Assembly (NCBI GenBank): GCA_020736575.1
Contig: JAGPYM010000005.1
Coordinates: 372,001 to 436,000 of the forward strand
DNA: 64,000 bases
Reading direction: 5' to 3'
Source of the DNA: Thelonectria olida
Taxonomy: Eukaryota > Ascomycota > Sordariomycetes > Hypocreales > Nectriaceae
Position numbers and translations under genes: made by a program. Below are positions 47,905 through 58,999 of this stretch, in pieces. Within the stretch, counting starts at the first letter, position 1; each line of letters begins with the position of its first letter. Under the pieces are notes generated by a model. It was given only the letters and a program-made list of their open reading frames with translations, made no database searches and was not told the DNA's origin.

Positions 47905-49210
47905 GAGGTGTTCCGCTGGCGTTCCTTCCCCTTTACATTTTCCTTTTTCAACTGAGACTTTCTACGTGTTACGACAATGACCTATTTTGGGTCCAAGTTC
48001 CTATTTGATCGGATACTTGATCTTCCCTATTCCCATCCGCGTTTCTATTCTGCATCTTATTCTTTCCAAGACCTCATATTACAGCGAAAGCGAGCACGCT
48101 CCCCTCTCGGCTCTTCTTTCTACTCATTTGTTTCCATTCTTCATTCATAGAGAGCCATACATGTTGGGCGAAACGGAATTCATTATGTTTTTGTACGCTT
48201 CATGAAGAGATGATGTCTCTTTTTTTCATTCTTCTCAGTTTCAGATACCTCAGCTTTTTCACAGATGCACCGCAAGCGTGCAGAAACGATGTTTGACGTT
48301 ACAGGGGCTGGAGAGTGGTTTTATGCGAGGATGTGAGAGAGGGGGGGTTACTGCTAGATATGTTCAGACACGCCATCATCACGACTTTGGGAACATTAGC
48401 CTTGAGTCCGTTTCACAGAATTGAAAAGAGTTGTCCTGCGGGCTCTCAGATCAAGAAGTATCAATCATGACTGCAAATCTCCAGCTTAAAATATGACCAC
48501 TTCGACACGTCTGATGAAGTTCCCTCCACTAACATCTCTCAGCTCTTCTCGATTCTATAGAAAAATAGAGAGATACAAGGCCAACAGTGTATAATAGGTT
48601 AGGGTTTAATTAGAATCAGGGATAGCGTATCCCTAAGATCACTCCCTGGGTTAGGGTTAGATGGTTTTATATGCATGATCGATTCTTCTCAAATCAAGAT
48701 CTTTTGGCCCTCACTCATACAGGTATAGTATCCTGATAGCATTCGTGAAACACTAGGCAAGCATGACTTCGGGTGTATATCTTCGCGATTAAATAAAACA
48801 CGTATTTTATTCGAGGGACTTCTTCCTTAAACAGATGCGAGATTTGGCTCTATCACCTATTCCATGAGAAACGCGGCGGAAAGTGCCGTACGCTTGTGAG
48901 TATCCTTTAAAAGCCCATCGCTTGAGCCATACGCTCGTTCACCCGTTCCTGTTTACCCAAACTCCGTGATACGCCTATTCCCATGTTGCCGCTGTGAAAA
49001 GCAAAAACCTGCTGGGAGAAAATTCAAGGGGAATAGTTGTCGTTAAATGTCGTGCGCCAGCTCCCGTGGAAGCTAGCGTTTGCTGGGCTCGTGTGTCTAC
49101 CTAGATGTAGACCACGAGGGGCCAATGTACAAGTAAAACGTTGAGAAAAAAAAGAGAGTTGCCATCCCGAGAAGGGGAGAAGCACTAGTTGTCTCCATGC
49201 GACATCGCAT
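47905..49210. other. AT-richer convergent intergenic region
   Basis: This 1.3 kb lies between the ends of the 5-phosphatase (plus) and PKA (minus) genes and should hold both 3' UTRs. From about 48200 to 48900 it is clearly richer in A and T than its surroundings. It contains telomere-like hexamers, a 7-bp hairpin (48618-48634) and an AATAAAA/TTTTATT inverted repeat (48792-48811). No gene is visible. Confidence 0.5.
48595..48660. repeat. Interstitial telomere-like hexamers
   Basis: TTAGGG occurs at 48599-48604 and 48651-48656, each with partial flanking units, and CCCTAA lies between them at 48631-48636. TTAGGG is the telomere repeat of most filamentous ascomycetes. The hairpin AGGGATA-GCG-TATCCCT at 48618-48634 sits between the copies. 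Confidence 0.6.
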
Positions 49211-50518
49211 CTAAAAGTCGGCAAAGAACGGATCGTACTTTTGGGCCATCTCCTCGCCGTAGGGCTCCCTACGGCCATCGTCTTCGGGATAGACGTCGAA
49301 ACACTGCGCATCGCCGGGATATCTAATTGGAGGGATGATGGGTCCCTTGACACGGCGATTCAGCAGGTCGTCCCAGTTGATTTCGCAGAAGAAGGCGTGT
49401 TCTCGGATGCGCGCGGCGCCACCGCTGATGTTGCCGAGGCGGCGGGAACGGTCGACGGTGCACAGGGAGCGGATCAGGTCCTTTGCTTCATCGGAGATCG
49501 GAGGGTCTTGGGGGAACACGACGCGTTTTTCCAGGATTCTAGATGGGTAAGTTTCAGGATTTAGGAGCGGGAACCGGGCGAGAGCGAGACTTACTGTTTA
49601 TAGATCTCCATGGGGTTCTGATGCCAGAAGGGGGGGTAACCAGTCAGGAATTCGAATATCAATATCCCCAGCGCCCACCAGTCTACAGCCCCCGTGTGGC
49701 CCTTGTTTTGAATGACCTCGGGGGCGAGGTATTCGGGAGTTCCGCAGAGCGTATACGTCTCGACAGGGTATCCGGCTTTGGGGCTTCCGAGTCGCTTCGC
49801 AAAACCAAAGTCAACCAGCTTGATGTGACCGTCCTTATCGAGGAGGAGGTTCTCGGGCTTTAAGTCGCGATATGCGATGCCATCCTGGGCTTCATGGAGG
49901 AACTCAAGGACGAGGACAATCTCAGCGGCGTAGAAGCGGGCGACGTCCTCGTCGAAGCGGCGCAACTTGCGGAGGTAGGTGAACAGCTCGCCACCGGGGA
50001 CGTAGTCGAGAAGCATGTAGAGCGAGTCATGGTCGGAGAAGGATGCGATGAGGCGCGTGATAAAGGGGTGGCCGGCAATGTCTTGGAGGATGGCGCGCTC
50101 GTGACGGACGTGGTCGATCTGCTTGAGGCGGATGACTTCTGGTTTGCGCAGGATCTTGAGGGCGTATACTTCGGGATTGAGTTGGTGGTCGAGGGGAATG
50201 TGGATCGAGGTGGCGGGGCGGACGAGGCAGACTCTCGCAAAGGTGCCTTTATTGAGGAATTAGACAAATAGCCCAGATTTGATGTGGTGATTGGAACTCA
50301 CCTGTGCCGAGAGTGCGGACTCTGCGAAAGTCGGTGAGCTTGAACTTGTTGCCCGAGGGCGGGACGGGGATCGGAGGTTCGCCCGGCCGGAGTGCGGGTG
50401 TAATAACAGACGGATTTGAGGTTGCGGCTGTCGTTGTGGGTGTGGCAAGCGACGGCGGGGAGATGGCGGACGACGAGGGGAGGTTGGTGGCTTGCGAGTG
50501 CGCGACGGTGGCGGCCAT
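49211..50518 (-). CDS. CPK2: cAMP-dependent protein kinase catalytic subunit (PKA-C, probably the second isoform)
   Basis: Three exons on the minus strand, 50302-50518, 49595-50246 and 49211-49538, encode 398 residues; introns of 55 and 56 bp have canonical ends and keep phase. Residues 1-55 are a Ser/Thr/Pro-rich variable region. The kinase domain shows LGTGTFARVCLV (Gly loop), YALKIL (ATP lysine), YRDLKPENLLLD (catalytic loop), DFGFAKR and TYTLCGTPEYLAPEV, whose Thr in TLCGT is the PDK1 site of AGC kinases. The AGC tail ends in FFADF, a C-terminal hydrophobic motif as in PKA. The short N-terminus, without the long Gln-rich extension typical of the main CpkA/PKAC-1 form, suggests the second isoform, but I cannot test this without alignment. 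The start has a good context (ATCATGG), and a two-codon upstream frame lies 170 bases before it. Confidence 0.93.
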
Positions 50519-50687
50519 GATTCCTTTCGTATTTTGGCGGGGGAGAGAAGAGGAAGGTGGCCTGCGCAAAGGAAGAAGGGGAGAGAGGGAGGGAAAGGAG
50601 AAGAGGCAAAGGAGGCGAGAGAAGAAAAAGACTCGCAGCTGAATTCGAGTCGGAGAGTCGGAGGTGAGGAGTTTAGTTCGAAACTGT

Positions 50688-50696
50688 CTAGGCCAT
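50688..50696 (-). promoter_or_regulatory. Two-codon upstream frame (ATG GCC TAG) before PKA
   Basis: On the minus strand ATG at 50696-50694 is followed by GCC and TAG. It is the nearest upstream ATG to the PKA start; the 175 bases between are free of minus-strand ATG. If transcribed it would be a minimal upstream frame. Confidence 0.4.
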
Positions 50697-51471
50697 GACC
50701 ATTGATTGATTGACCGGAGACTAGGCGAGGCGACCTAAACAATGGGCCCTGGGGGAGGGGGGAAGGTGTTATACGGCCGTTGTAGGGTGAATAAGAAGAG
50801 ATTGAGCTTGAGAGATATTGTTGATCAGTCGTCGACTGACTGTCCGCTCAGAGGGAAACAATGGGTGTGCATTCGGAGAAAGATAATGGAATGCGGTAGG
50901 ACGTGCTCGGTCAGCAATTGTCAGTGAATGAGCGATGCAAGCAGCCGCGAATACAGTAGCATCGGCGGAATGGGGTTTGTTGGCCGGCGGCGGCGGCGGT
51001 GGCGGCGGCGACGACAGCGACGGCAGCAGTGACGAGGTGTTTTAAACGTAATGGAAGAGAGAGGAGAGAAACGGGAAGAATAGGAGCCCGCGATGATGGA
51101 TTGAAGGGGACGACAATGGATTTGAATGGGCAATGAACAGGGTGACTAGACTAACTCGAGCCAAGGTTGATAAAAGAAACAATTGTGATTAGCTGGTCGA
51201 CGTCTTCCTCTTAGTCTCAGCTTCTCCACGCGACACAAGACAGGAAGTAGCAGAGAAGCCTCACTTTCACATTAATCGGTCCAGGCCAAGCCCAAGGCGA
51301 AGGTGGTTTACCTGGAACAAGAAGGAGAGAGGGGCGCGGGATGATGGAGGGATGGATCCGGTGGAGAGGAAACGGTTCCATTCGAAGGGCTTCAATTCGT
51401 GAGATGAGATCCAAGGATCAAGTGGAAACGGTATGACGCAAATGTGGCGGGGGGGCCAACACGGGAGAGAG

Positions 51472-51489
51472 ACAACAACAACAACAACA
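51472..51489. repeat. (ACA)n microsatellite
   Basis: Six ACA-type units in noncoding DNA upstream of the PKA gene. Confidence 0.85.
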
Positions 51490-53560
51490 CAACATTTGAC
51501 AACGACTTGCTTGGATGGGAACTAATTGTGTGGAGAAGATATGACGCGCCGCATTAGGAGAAGAGGGTTGAACGACGAGGATGGATAACTATGCCATGTT
51601 CCTAATTCTTTGGTTGCGGTCAGGATATGCATGTCTACTATGTATGTAGTATGTCGACTTGAACTCTCGAACCATCTAATAGAAATCGAGATAGACATCC
51701 ATGGAGTGAATAATCCGTCAACATGCCACCCTCCTCATCAAGCACCCGTCCCCGGGTCCCGGACCCTCGCCGGCCACGGCACGGGACACGCTTGGATGAC
51801 CCCCGAACCAACGCAACAGGGATGTTGCCAGTCAGCGTCAATCTGCAAATGGACCTTCTTGTGTCTATGTGATCGATGAAGATGGAAATCGAATGCGCTC
51901 TTTTCTCTGTCTATTCACCCCATCTCTATCTGTAGGAAAGGTAGTCAGGTTCGAACTCCTTTGGCCGACCGATACCCAAGACAACTACTGCCCAAGATGC
52001 CAAAACGCATATCTGCATCCATCCAATAGCGTGACCGTAAACGCACCATCCATCAGCCTCTTTTCCCCGCCAAATCTGTCACTTGTATCGACCAGGAGCC
52101 TATTGGTGCCCTTGTTCTTCAACCCCTCTCCGATCCGCCCCGAATTGACTGCGACCAAGTGGCTGGTCAGGTCGTATTCTGAGCTGCAGGGCTGTCGCCC
52201 TATCTCATGTGTCCCAGTTGGTGTCATGACTCGACATACATTATCTGCGAGGCTATTGCCGCGAGGTCTGACTGGTTAGGACAGCGAGGTTACATTTGAC
52301 GACTCCTTCAACCCCCACGCTTCTGTCATCCAACCTTGGGTTGTCTGTACGTACCGTTCACTTTTGGGGGAGAGGGGAAGGGGAACGAAGTGAGATGAAG
52401 AAGAGGTGACTTGACTGAGAAACACGAGATGAGGGCAACGACAGGACTTGATTGAACATTTCTCATCCTAGCAACTACATGTCATGCTCGTGTCCAGTGT
52501 GCAAGTCGGTTCCCGCAGGCATGGTCCTCAACAAGAGAACACACGAGACCTTGGTTTTCTTTCTGGGTTGCAGTTGACCGATAAGAGGCCGTTAACTTGG
52601 CCAATAGGTAAGTTATTTTATCATTATTATAGTCAAAAATGCCGGTAATCTAGGCACACAATGGAGGTCGATACAGGCCAAACCCTGGCCTTGCATCTAT
52701 CACAATAAGCTTCTCAATAGGGCTCACAGTTGGTCTCAAGGTTGAAAATCCCTAGTAAGTGATTTTATATATGGGATAGGAACGACAAAACCATGGCAAG
52801 AAAATATGCGTTATGATCTACCAGTCAATACCGAGAATTTCTACGGTAACCATAGCACCTCGTATCTGAGCCAGCTCAGTCACCTCAGAGCTGGTGGAGC
52901 CGATGCATCACTCAAATAGTTTACCTGCAGTCCGTTTCCTATTGCAACAAGGGAAATTCCATATGAGATGGATAAAAGTGATTACAAGATACGGAATTGT
53001 CTTGTTGTCATCTAGTTGACCAGCAACAGACGACAAGTTTTCCCTGGAATGCAACCTGTTCAGCGACTGCAACCCTGAAACGTCCGTCGCGCACTTGCAC
53101 TCGTCGGGTCGCTCAGCCTCGCAGCCTCAGGTGTGACAGCCTTGATGAATTCGAAGAATCAGCTCCTTTCCAGGCCCAGGCCTAAGCCCCGTGCGCCACA
53201 GTTCAAAGGGCCTCCAAGGATTGACGAGGTGTCTAGTGCCCTGTAAATCCGTCCGTAAGGCAGTACCGCCTGAGGAAAGCTCGGGCTCCACTAGGTAGGA
53301 ATTGTCAGCCCGCCTAGGTACCTAGGTCTTCCATCCACCGCGTGCAGCTGGCGTCCTGATGCTCAACGCCTTGCAGCTCCTCCATTCTCTCCATCATCTT
53401 GAACTTTCATTTCCCCCCTCTTTATTCAACTCTGTCATTCCACGTTCCAACCAAACCGCGTCGTAATTCACTTTTCATCTATCCCCTTACGATTTTTAGG
53501 TTCCGTTCGATCGACTTCCCGCCCCAGCACCTGCCAGTGCCGCCGAACCTCCCCCTCGTC

Positions 53561-53578
53561 ATGCGCCCTGGCCGCTGA
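53561..53578 (+). promoter_or_regulatory. Five-codon upstream frame before the Rab GAP start
   Basis: ATG at 53561 encodes MRPGR and stops with TGA at 53576-53578, eight bases before the main ATG at 53587. It should lie in the mature leader. Confidence 0.5.
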
Positions 53579-53586
53579 TCGAAGCC

Positions 53587-56500
53587 ATGTTCTCCAACCT
53601 GACAAACATCGTGCAGAAGGCTCAGCAGTTCATCGACCCGACCCAGGGACTCAATCTCTCCAGCTCTGACCGCAACCCCTCCAAGTCGTCTCTCTTCCAG
53701 AGCCAATTCCGACTCCCCGCCTCCCAGACGCCCCTCTACGAGATCACTGCCGAGCTGACCGTCCCCCCCTCCAATGCTACTCACGGCGACAAGGACCACG
53801 ATCGAGGATGGCACTATGCTGGAAAGCTACATCTGTCTGAGCACTTCATGTGTTTCTCCACCACTCCTACCAGCTTCCTACAGTCGGCCAGCACCTCAAC
53901 ATCCTCTGCCTTCACCGGTCAGACACATGGTGGGGGCCCAAGTGGTAATGGCTTCAGCTTTCCCCTTTGTGCAATCCGACGAGTCGAGCGCTTGAATAGC
54001 CAAAACTTCCAAGTAAGAAGCCACCACAATATCTCCCCCCTCCAATCTAACCTTTCCCAACCAGTTTGCGCTCGCCATCACAACCTGGAATGCCCTGCTG
54101 GGTGACATCCCCAAAGATAAGGACAGGAAGGATGCCCGGGAACAGCGAATCACGATCCACCTGGCCGGCACTAGACAAGCCTGCGAACGCTTTTGCGATG
54201 GTCTCAAGAAAGGGCTCCGTGCTGGAGTTGGTAGCGTTTCAAAGCTGCGAAAGGTCGCTGCCGAGTGCTATTCCGAGTATCTGCTACGTCCAGAGGAGAG
54301 GAAGAACGCCACCCCGCCAGACGCTGGGCTGGGTATGAATTTCCGCTATCCCGGCGACGCAAAGAAGCTTCGAGATAGAGCCAAGATGCGACTATGGGCA
54401 GAATATCTGCGAGATAATGGGAGGAACTTTACTCTGATTCGGCAACCCACCTTCCACAAGCTGATCCGAGTTGGTCTACCCAACAGGCTTCGAGGTGAAG
54501 TCTGGGAGCTGACGTCGGGCTCTATTTACCTTCGACTGGAGAATCCCACTCTTTACACCGACACCCTGACCAAGTACGAGGGCCAGGAATCACTTGCCAT
54601 TGATGAAATTGAGAAGGACCTCAACCGCAGCCTTCCAGAGTACCCTGGATTCCAAAGCGAGGATGGCATTGGGCGTCTGCGCCGCGTCTTGACCGCTTAC
54701 AGCTGGGTCAACCCTGATGTCGGATATTGTCAAGCCATGAACATCGTTGTGGCTGCGCTTCTCATCTACATGTCTGAAGCCCAAGCTTTCTTCCTTCTGT
54801 CGGCTCTTTGCGACCGCCTTGTTCCAGGATATTACTCAACAACCATGTACGGCACTCTGCTTGATCAGAAGGTTTTCGAGTCCCTTGTCGAGAGAACTAT
54901 GCCGGTTCTATGGGAACATCTCGTCAAAAGCGACGTCCAATTATCGGTTGTGTCACTGCCCTGGTTCCTTTCTCTCTACATCAACTCCATGCCTCTCGTG
55001 TTCGCCTTCCGTGTATTAGACGTTTTCTTTGTTGAGGGCCCCAAGGTCTTATTCCAAGTCGGTCTGGCTATTCTCAGAATCAACGGTGAGGAGCTACTCG
55101 ATTCTCCCGATGATGGTGCTTTCATCTCTGTTCTCAAGGGATACTTTGCTCGCCTAGACGAGTCAGCACACCCCAAGTCGGAGAACCCTAAGCTTCGAGC
55201 CGTCACTCGATTCCAGGAGCTCATGGTGGTTGCATTCAAGGAATTTGCTGGAATCACCCACAGCAGCATCACTGAGTTGAGGCTGAAGAACAAGGACGCC
55301 GTTCTTAATAACATTGAGAACTTCGCCAAGAGGACTGCCATCCGAAATCTCGGTCCTGACAGCAAGTTGCTAAGCGTGGATGAGCTGGGTTCACTATACG
55401 ATCGCTTTTACAACATTCTCTACGAGAGACAGCAACGAGATATAATGATCCAAGAGGAGAAACGGCGACGAGCCAAGGCGAGCAGATCCCGCGCTTCAGA
55501 ACTATTCTCAGCTCCGCAGAATCAGGTAGAGAGGGGCCGGGTGGGCTTGGGACCAAGTACTAGTCTGATGGACTATGATGCTTTCCGCGAGTTCTTGGCC
55601 AGCATGTCAAAATGGGCCATTTCTGATTCCCCAAGCGCTGATAGAAGGGCCATGTTCAACAGCGCAAGGGGGCCTTCTGAGTTGTTATCTCCTTGGGGAG
55701 TCGGACCCGAGCCAGCAGACCATGAGTTCCTCAAGCGTCTCTTCAAGAAATGGGACGTGGATGGTACGTCGGCGCTCACACTACAAAATGTCGTCACTGG
55801 TCTGGCGCAGATTAAGGGTAAGCGTGACATTATGGGGACGATTACCTACTTCTTTGAGCTTTACGACGATGACCAGGACGGCAAGGTTGACCGTGAAGCT
55901 ATCCTGCGAATGTCCGAAGCCCTCTTATTCCTCTCACGACGTGGTCTAGAGGGAACGATCAGCCCTAGCTCCTCAACCCCTGCTATAGATGGTGACTCGG
56001 GCTCTGGAAGCGATTCGCAAAGCAATCTGCCTGGAGTTTCGAATAACGAGCGATTCTTGGGCAGCGTCAGCGCTTTCATTCGACGATGCTTCGAGTACGC
56101 AGATCCTGCCAACGACCACTCTGAGAAGGTTGACGACCGTCCTTCTACACCTGAGGCCGGTGAACCAAGTGACGATGCGTTCGCTATCGGTGATGATGAC
56201 GATGAAGACGAAGAGGACCTTCTCGGTCTGGAAACCCCAACAGGAACACCCACGAAAGCAAAGAAGCCCGAGTTCTTATCGGGTTCTGGCACTGGAAATT
56301 CCGAACACGAGATTGACACAAAGCGCCGAGCATCTAAAGCCAAGTCCGAGGCAGCCAACGCTGCGCTCGATCCTGCACACCCCCTTCAACTTTCCTTGCC
56401 AACTTTCAGGATGGTGGTGCTGGCAGATGAGCTATTAGAACAATTCTTTGAGTCATCGTTCCCGACATCCTTCCATATCATCGACGGACTTCAGAGCTCC

Positions 56501-56986
56501 ACTCCCTCGTCGTCGGCACCATCTCTCACCACCTTTGCCAGTCTGGGCTTTGGTGCCCGGCCGCCACCTCCACCTCCCGCTGGCCCCGCGGGAGCAGGTC
56601 GTGGTCTGCGTGGAGTGTTGGACAACATCGTCACAGACGGAATGCGTGTAGCAACAGAGGTTCGCAGACGTATGGAAGAGGCACAGAAGGAATTGGAAAA
56701 GAATGCACTGCCCGGACAACGAGATGATGATGAAGAAGACGACGACGATATCGGCGTTGAAGTTGGTGTAAGAAGTGGCCCTGCGGCCACCAGCACAGAC
56801 ATGGAACGTCGGTCCGTTAGGAGCTCAGACAGAGACCTGCTGGATGGTGCTGATGCTGAAGCCGGAGCATCATCGAAGGAGGCTCCTGGGCAGAGCTTGT
56901 TGGATGCCGATCCGGGTGAGGGACGGCCTCGTGCCAGTACTGCGACGTCTACTCGGACAACAGGCGTTGTCGAGTTTGAGGGTTGA
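53587..56986 (+). CDS. GYP2: GRAM-TBC Rab GTPase-activating protein with EF-hand-like region, Gyp2/Mdr1-like
   Basis: Two exons, 53587-54012 and 54065-56986, encode 1115 residues; the 52 bp phase-0 intron joins SQNFQ to FALAI. Residues about 40-190 match the GRAM domain preceding TBC domains in yeast Gyp2/Mdr1 and vertebrate TBC1D8/9. The TBC domain spans about 278-490 (VGLPNRLRGEVWEL). Both catalytic fingers are present: Arg about 330 in IEKDLNR (IxxDxxR) and Gln about 365 in GYCQAMN (YxQ), so it should stimulate GTP hydrolysis on a Rab. Residues about 700-760 hold two EF-hand-like loops; the second (DDDQDGKVDREA) keeps the acidic positions but has Ala at position 12, so calcium binding is doubtful. 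An acidic stretch at about 860-875 and a long disordered tail follow. Length is close to the family norm. Confidence 0.93.
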
Positions 56987-57552
56987 ACAGTCCGAGACTG
57001 TCAAGAAATAGGAAGGGATTACTGCAACGAATTTAGACGGTCTGCCCATGGTATTTACGGTTATGTGTGAGGGGCCGGAGTTTTTGTAAGATGAAGGATG
57101 GATGAAACGGCTGCACTGAAATCTTGGGGCTATGGTCCAGCGATGTTTGTATCGAATCAAAGTTCCAAAACGTGGGTAATGTTTACCCAGATACCTGGAA
57201 TCAGGAGACAAGGCTCCTCTTACGGACAAGACTGTAGAGCTCAACTCTTCTCTCGTGCCTCCTTTGGGGGAAAGAAGTTTGTAGCTTCTTGCTCCCACCA
57301 GAACCTACCTGCTCAGGTTGGCGAACATTGCTGCGGCATATGGTCAATCAGTCAGAGTCCTCAAGTTCTCGCGATTGATATCCAAGCTACGCAGTGATAT
57401 AAGTGCCCAAAGCGTAAACTACGAGGCTCCAGCTCGTGTCTCTTTGTATTCAGGAAGGGGATTCGAAAGAGATTCAACAATTCAAGTCAGCATGCGGCTA
57501 AAAAGAAGTAGGAAGTCAGAAGCTTTTGGATTGGCTAGCTATTGTGCACGGT
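56987..57552. other. Convergent 3' regions of the Rab GAP and Nudix genes
   Basis: This 566 bp lies between two genes that end toward each other and should contain both 3' UTRs. No other feature is visible. Confidence 0.5.
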
Positions 57553-58164
57553 CTATATATTGTAGCCAGTATATCTCATATCAGCCAAGACCTTCTCAAT
57601 GACGTTTCGATCAGCATCAAACGACATTCTGCTGGCGGCAACATGGGCATCAACCCACTCGACGACAGTGTTCATCTCCCAACTCTCCCTCGTGTTCTCA
57701 TCCGGGGGCTGCGTCGAGTCTCCCTCGGCCGGATACCAAAAGACCATCTTGAAGCAACCCGTCGAGATGTCGGGATACATGACAACCGACGACGCCTCGT
57801 GGTTGCGCACGTCTCTAGTAACGCCCGGGTTGGCGCCCTCCTTGTAGCTGGGATGCTTGGGGGTCGGGGTGGCGCGGGTGGCGGTCCGGAGCTTGAGCCC
57901 GAGGAAGCGGATGCCCGTCTCCTCGTACGTCTCGCGGAGGGCGGCCGTCTGGAGGTCCTCGCCGATGTTCTTGCGGCCCTTGGGGAGCGAGACGATCTCG
58001 TGCTCCGGGTCGGTTGTCTCGCGCAGGATGGCGATCTTGCGCAGGGCCGGGTCCACTGGGACGCAGCCGCAGGAGATGATGAAGTCTTCGGAGGCGTAGT
58101 GGCGCTGCTGGGTTTTGAGGAAGTCTGCGGGCGTATAGTCGGGGTTTGCTGCGAAGGGAGGCAT
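57553..58164 (-). CDS. Nudix hydrolase
   Basis: A single-exon 203-residue protein on the minus strand, starting at 58164 and ending with the stop at 57553-57555. It contains a full Nudix box at residues 63-85 beginning with GRKNIGED and ending RETYEETGI, matching Gx5Ex7REUxEExGU, so the metal-binding Glu residues are intact. The enzyme should hydrolyse a nucleoside diphosphate linked to another moiety. The size is near that of diphosphoinositol polyphosphate phosphohydrolases (yeast Ddp1), and the PKG just before the box resembles the PKGG of that group, but this does not settle the substrate. No signal peptide or membrane segment is present. The gene is divergent from the dehydrogenase that follows. 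A 234-codon frame on the opposite strand is a shadow of its biased codons. Confidence 0.9.
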   Translation of the reverse strand: MPPFAANPDYTPADFLKTQQRHYASEDFIISCGCVPVDPALRKIAILRETTDPEHEIVSLPKGRKNIGEDLQTAALRETYEETGIRFLGLKLRTATRATPTPKHPSYKEGANPGVTRDVRNHEASSVVMYPDISTGCFKMVFWYPAEGDSTQPPDENTRESWEMNTVVEWVDAHVAASRMSFDADRNVIEKVLADMRYTGYNI

Positions 58165-58999
58165 GACTGGTCAACGGTTGATGGTGAGGGAGCGGCAGGT
58201 TGCAAGTCGATATCGGTCAGTGTCGATTAATAGACCAGTATGAATCAGCAAGTTACTCCAGGGGAGCTCTACGCTTCTTGGGCGCGAACATGGACTTTAT
58301 CAATTAGTTCTACAGCACGATTCTTGGTTCAAGTGAGGGGGAAATGACATCCAAACAAGGCGAATTGGGCAAGCCGCCAATGTGCAGCGGCAAGGAGCAA
58401 ATTGCATGACACCCTTTGGTCCCCTGACGAATCGGTGAGGTGGTCAGCTGGCCATTGACAGCATGTTCGATGCAAGCCATGCTAAGTGAAGCCAAATAGG
58501 AAGGCAACCGTCTATGTGATTGCCGTGAGCGTTGCAGGTTGACTGCAGGCAACCTTTCTGACCGACAAGGCACGGGCAGGGATGCCGGTTGGAGCTGGGC
58601 CATGGGGATGACCTGAGATGCAGAGGCGCTGTTTGCTTTGTGAAGTTACCCCTGGACTATTTCAGCCAGCCATCAAGCAACCCAATAATTCCAAGACAAT
58701 GCAGGACTGGTTTTCTCGTAGCTGAACATGGCGCAGTTTTCCTCTACTCGAGTTCCCACTAGTGATGCGAGGGATGGCGGCTCAGAGACATTGGTGCTAT
58801 GGACGGCCTAAGGCGCAATTCGAGGCACTCCGCAGTCATGATCGATTACATCACCACAGCTCAGCTCGTTCAACCAGCCCCCGGCAAGAACGAGTTGCCT
58901 CACCTTGCATCCAGCATATAACCACCCACAAATCATCCATATCAAACTTGCACAAGGTACCCTCCTCCTTTCCTCTGTCGACATACACTACTCACAAAG
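58165..58999. promoter_or_regulatory. Divergent promoter region, Nudix hydrolase / dehydrogenase
   Basis: The 835 bases between the two start codons must hold both promoters. The last 160 bases before the dehydrogenase have no ATG. I cannot assign specific binding sites. Confidence 0.5.

Larger units (their letters stand above)
50519..53560. promoter_or_regulatory. Divergent intergenic region between PKA and the Rab GAP gene
   Basis: About 3 kb serve as upstream DNA for two genes transcribed away from each other. The part next to PKA carries GA/CT tracts and a GGC-rich stretch at about 50986-51008. A strip at about 52440-52960 is richer in A and T. Frames present (for example 51869-52279) are short and lack domains. 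Confidence 0.5.

Noticed and set aside
51930..51980. AGGTTCGAACTCC resembling a tRNA T-arm
   Set aside because: The flanking bases do not form the T stem, and no A or B box arrangement or acceptor stem surrounds it. Other GGTTCGA-like words (for example 32322 and 25650) fail in the same way.
52440..52960. AT-rich strip that might be a mutated (RIP-affected) transposon relic
   Set aside because: No terminal repeats, no target duplication and no residual coding similarity visible; composition alone is not enough.
53269..53291. GAGGAAAGCTCGGGCTCC resembles the conserved CR-I word of RNase P RNA
   Set aside because: None of the other conserved RNase P elements follows at the right distance; the downstream sequence is the CT-rich leader of the Rab GAP gene.
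57526..58230. 234-codon plus-strand frame opposite the Nudix gene
   Set aside because: It is a shadow of the strongly biased codons of the Nudix frame, which has a complete Nudix box; the antisense product has no domain.
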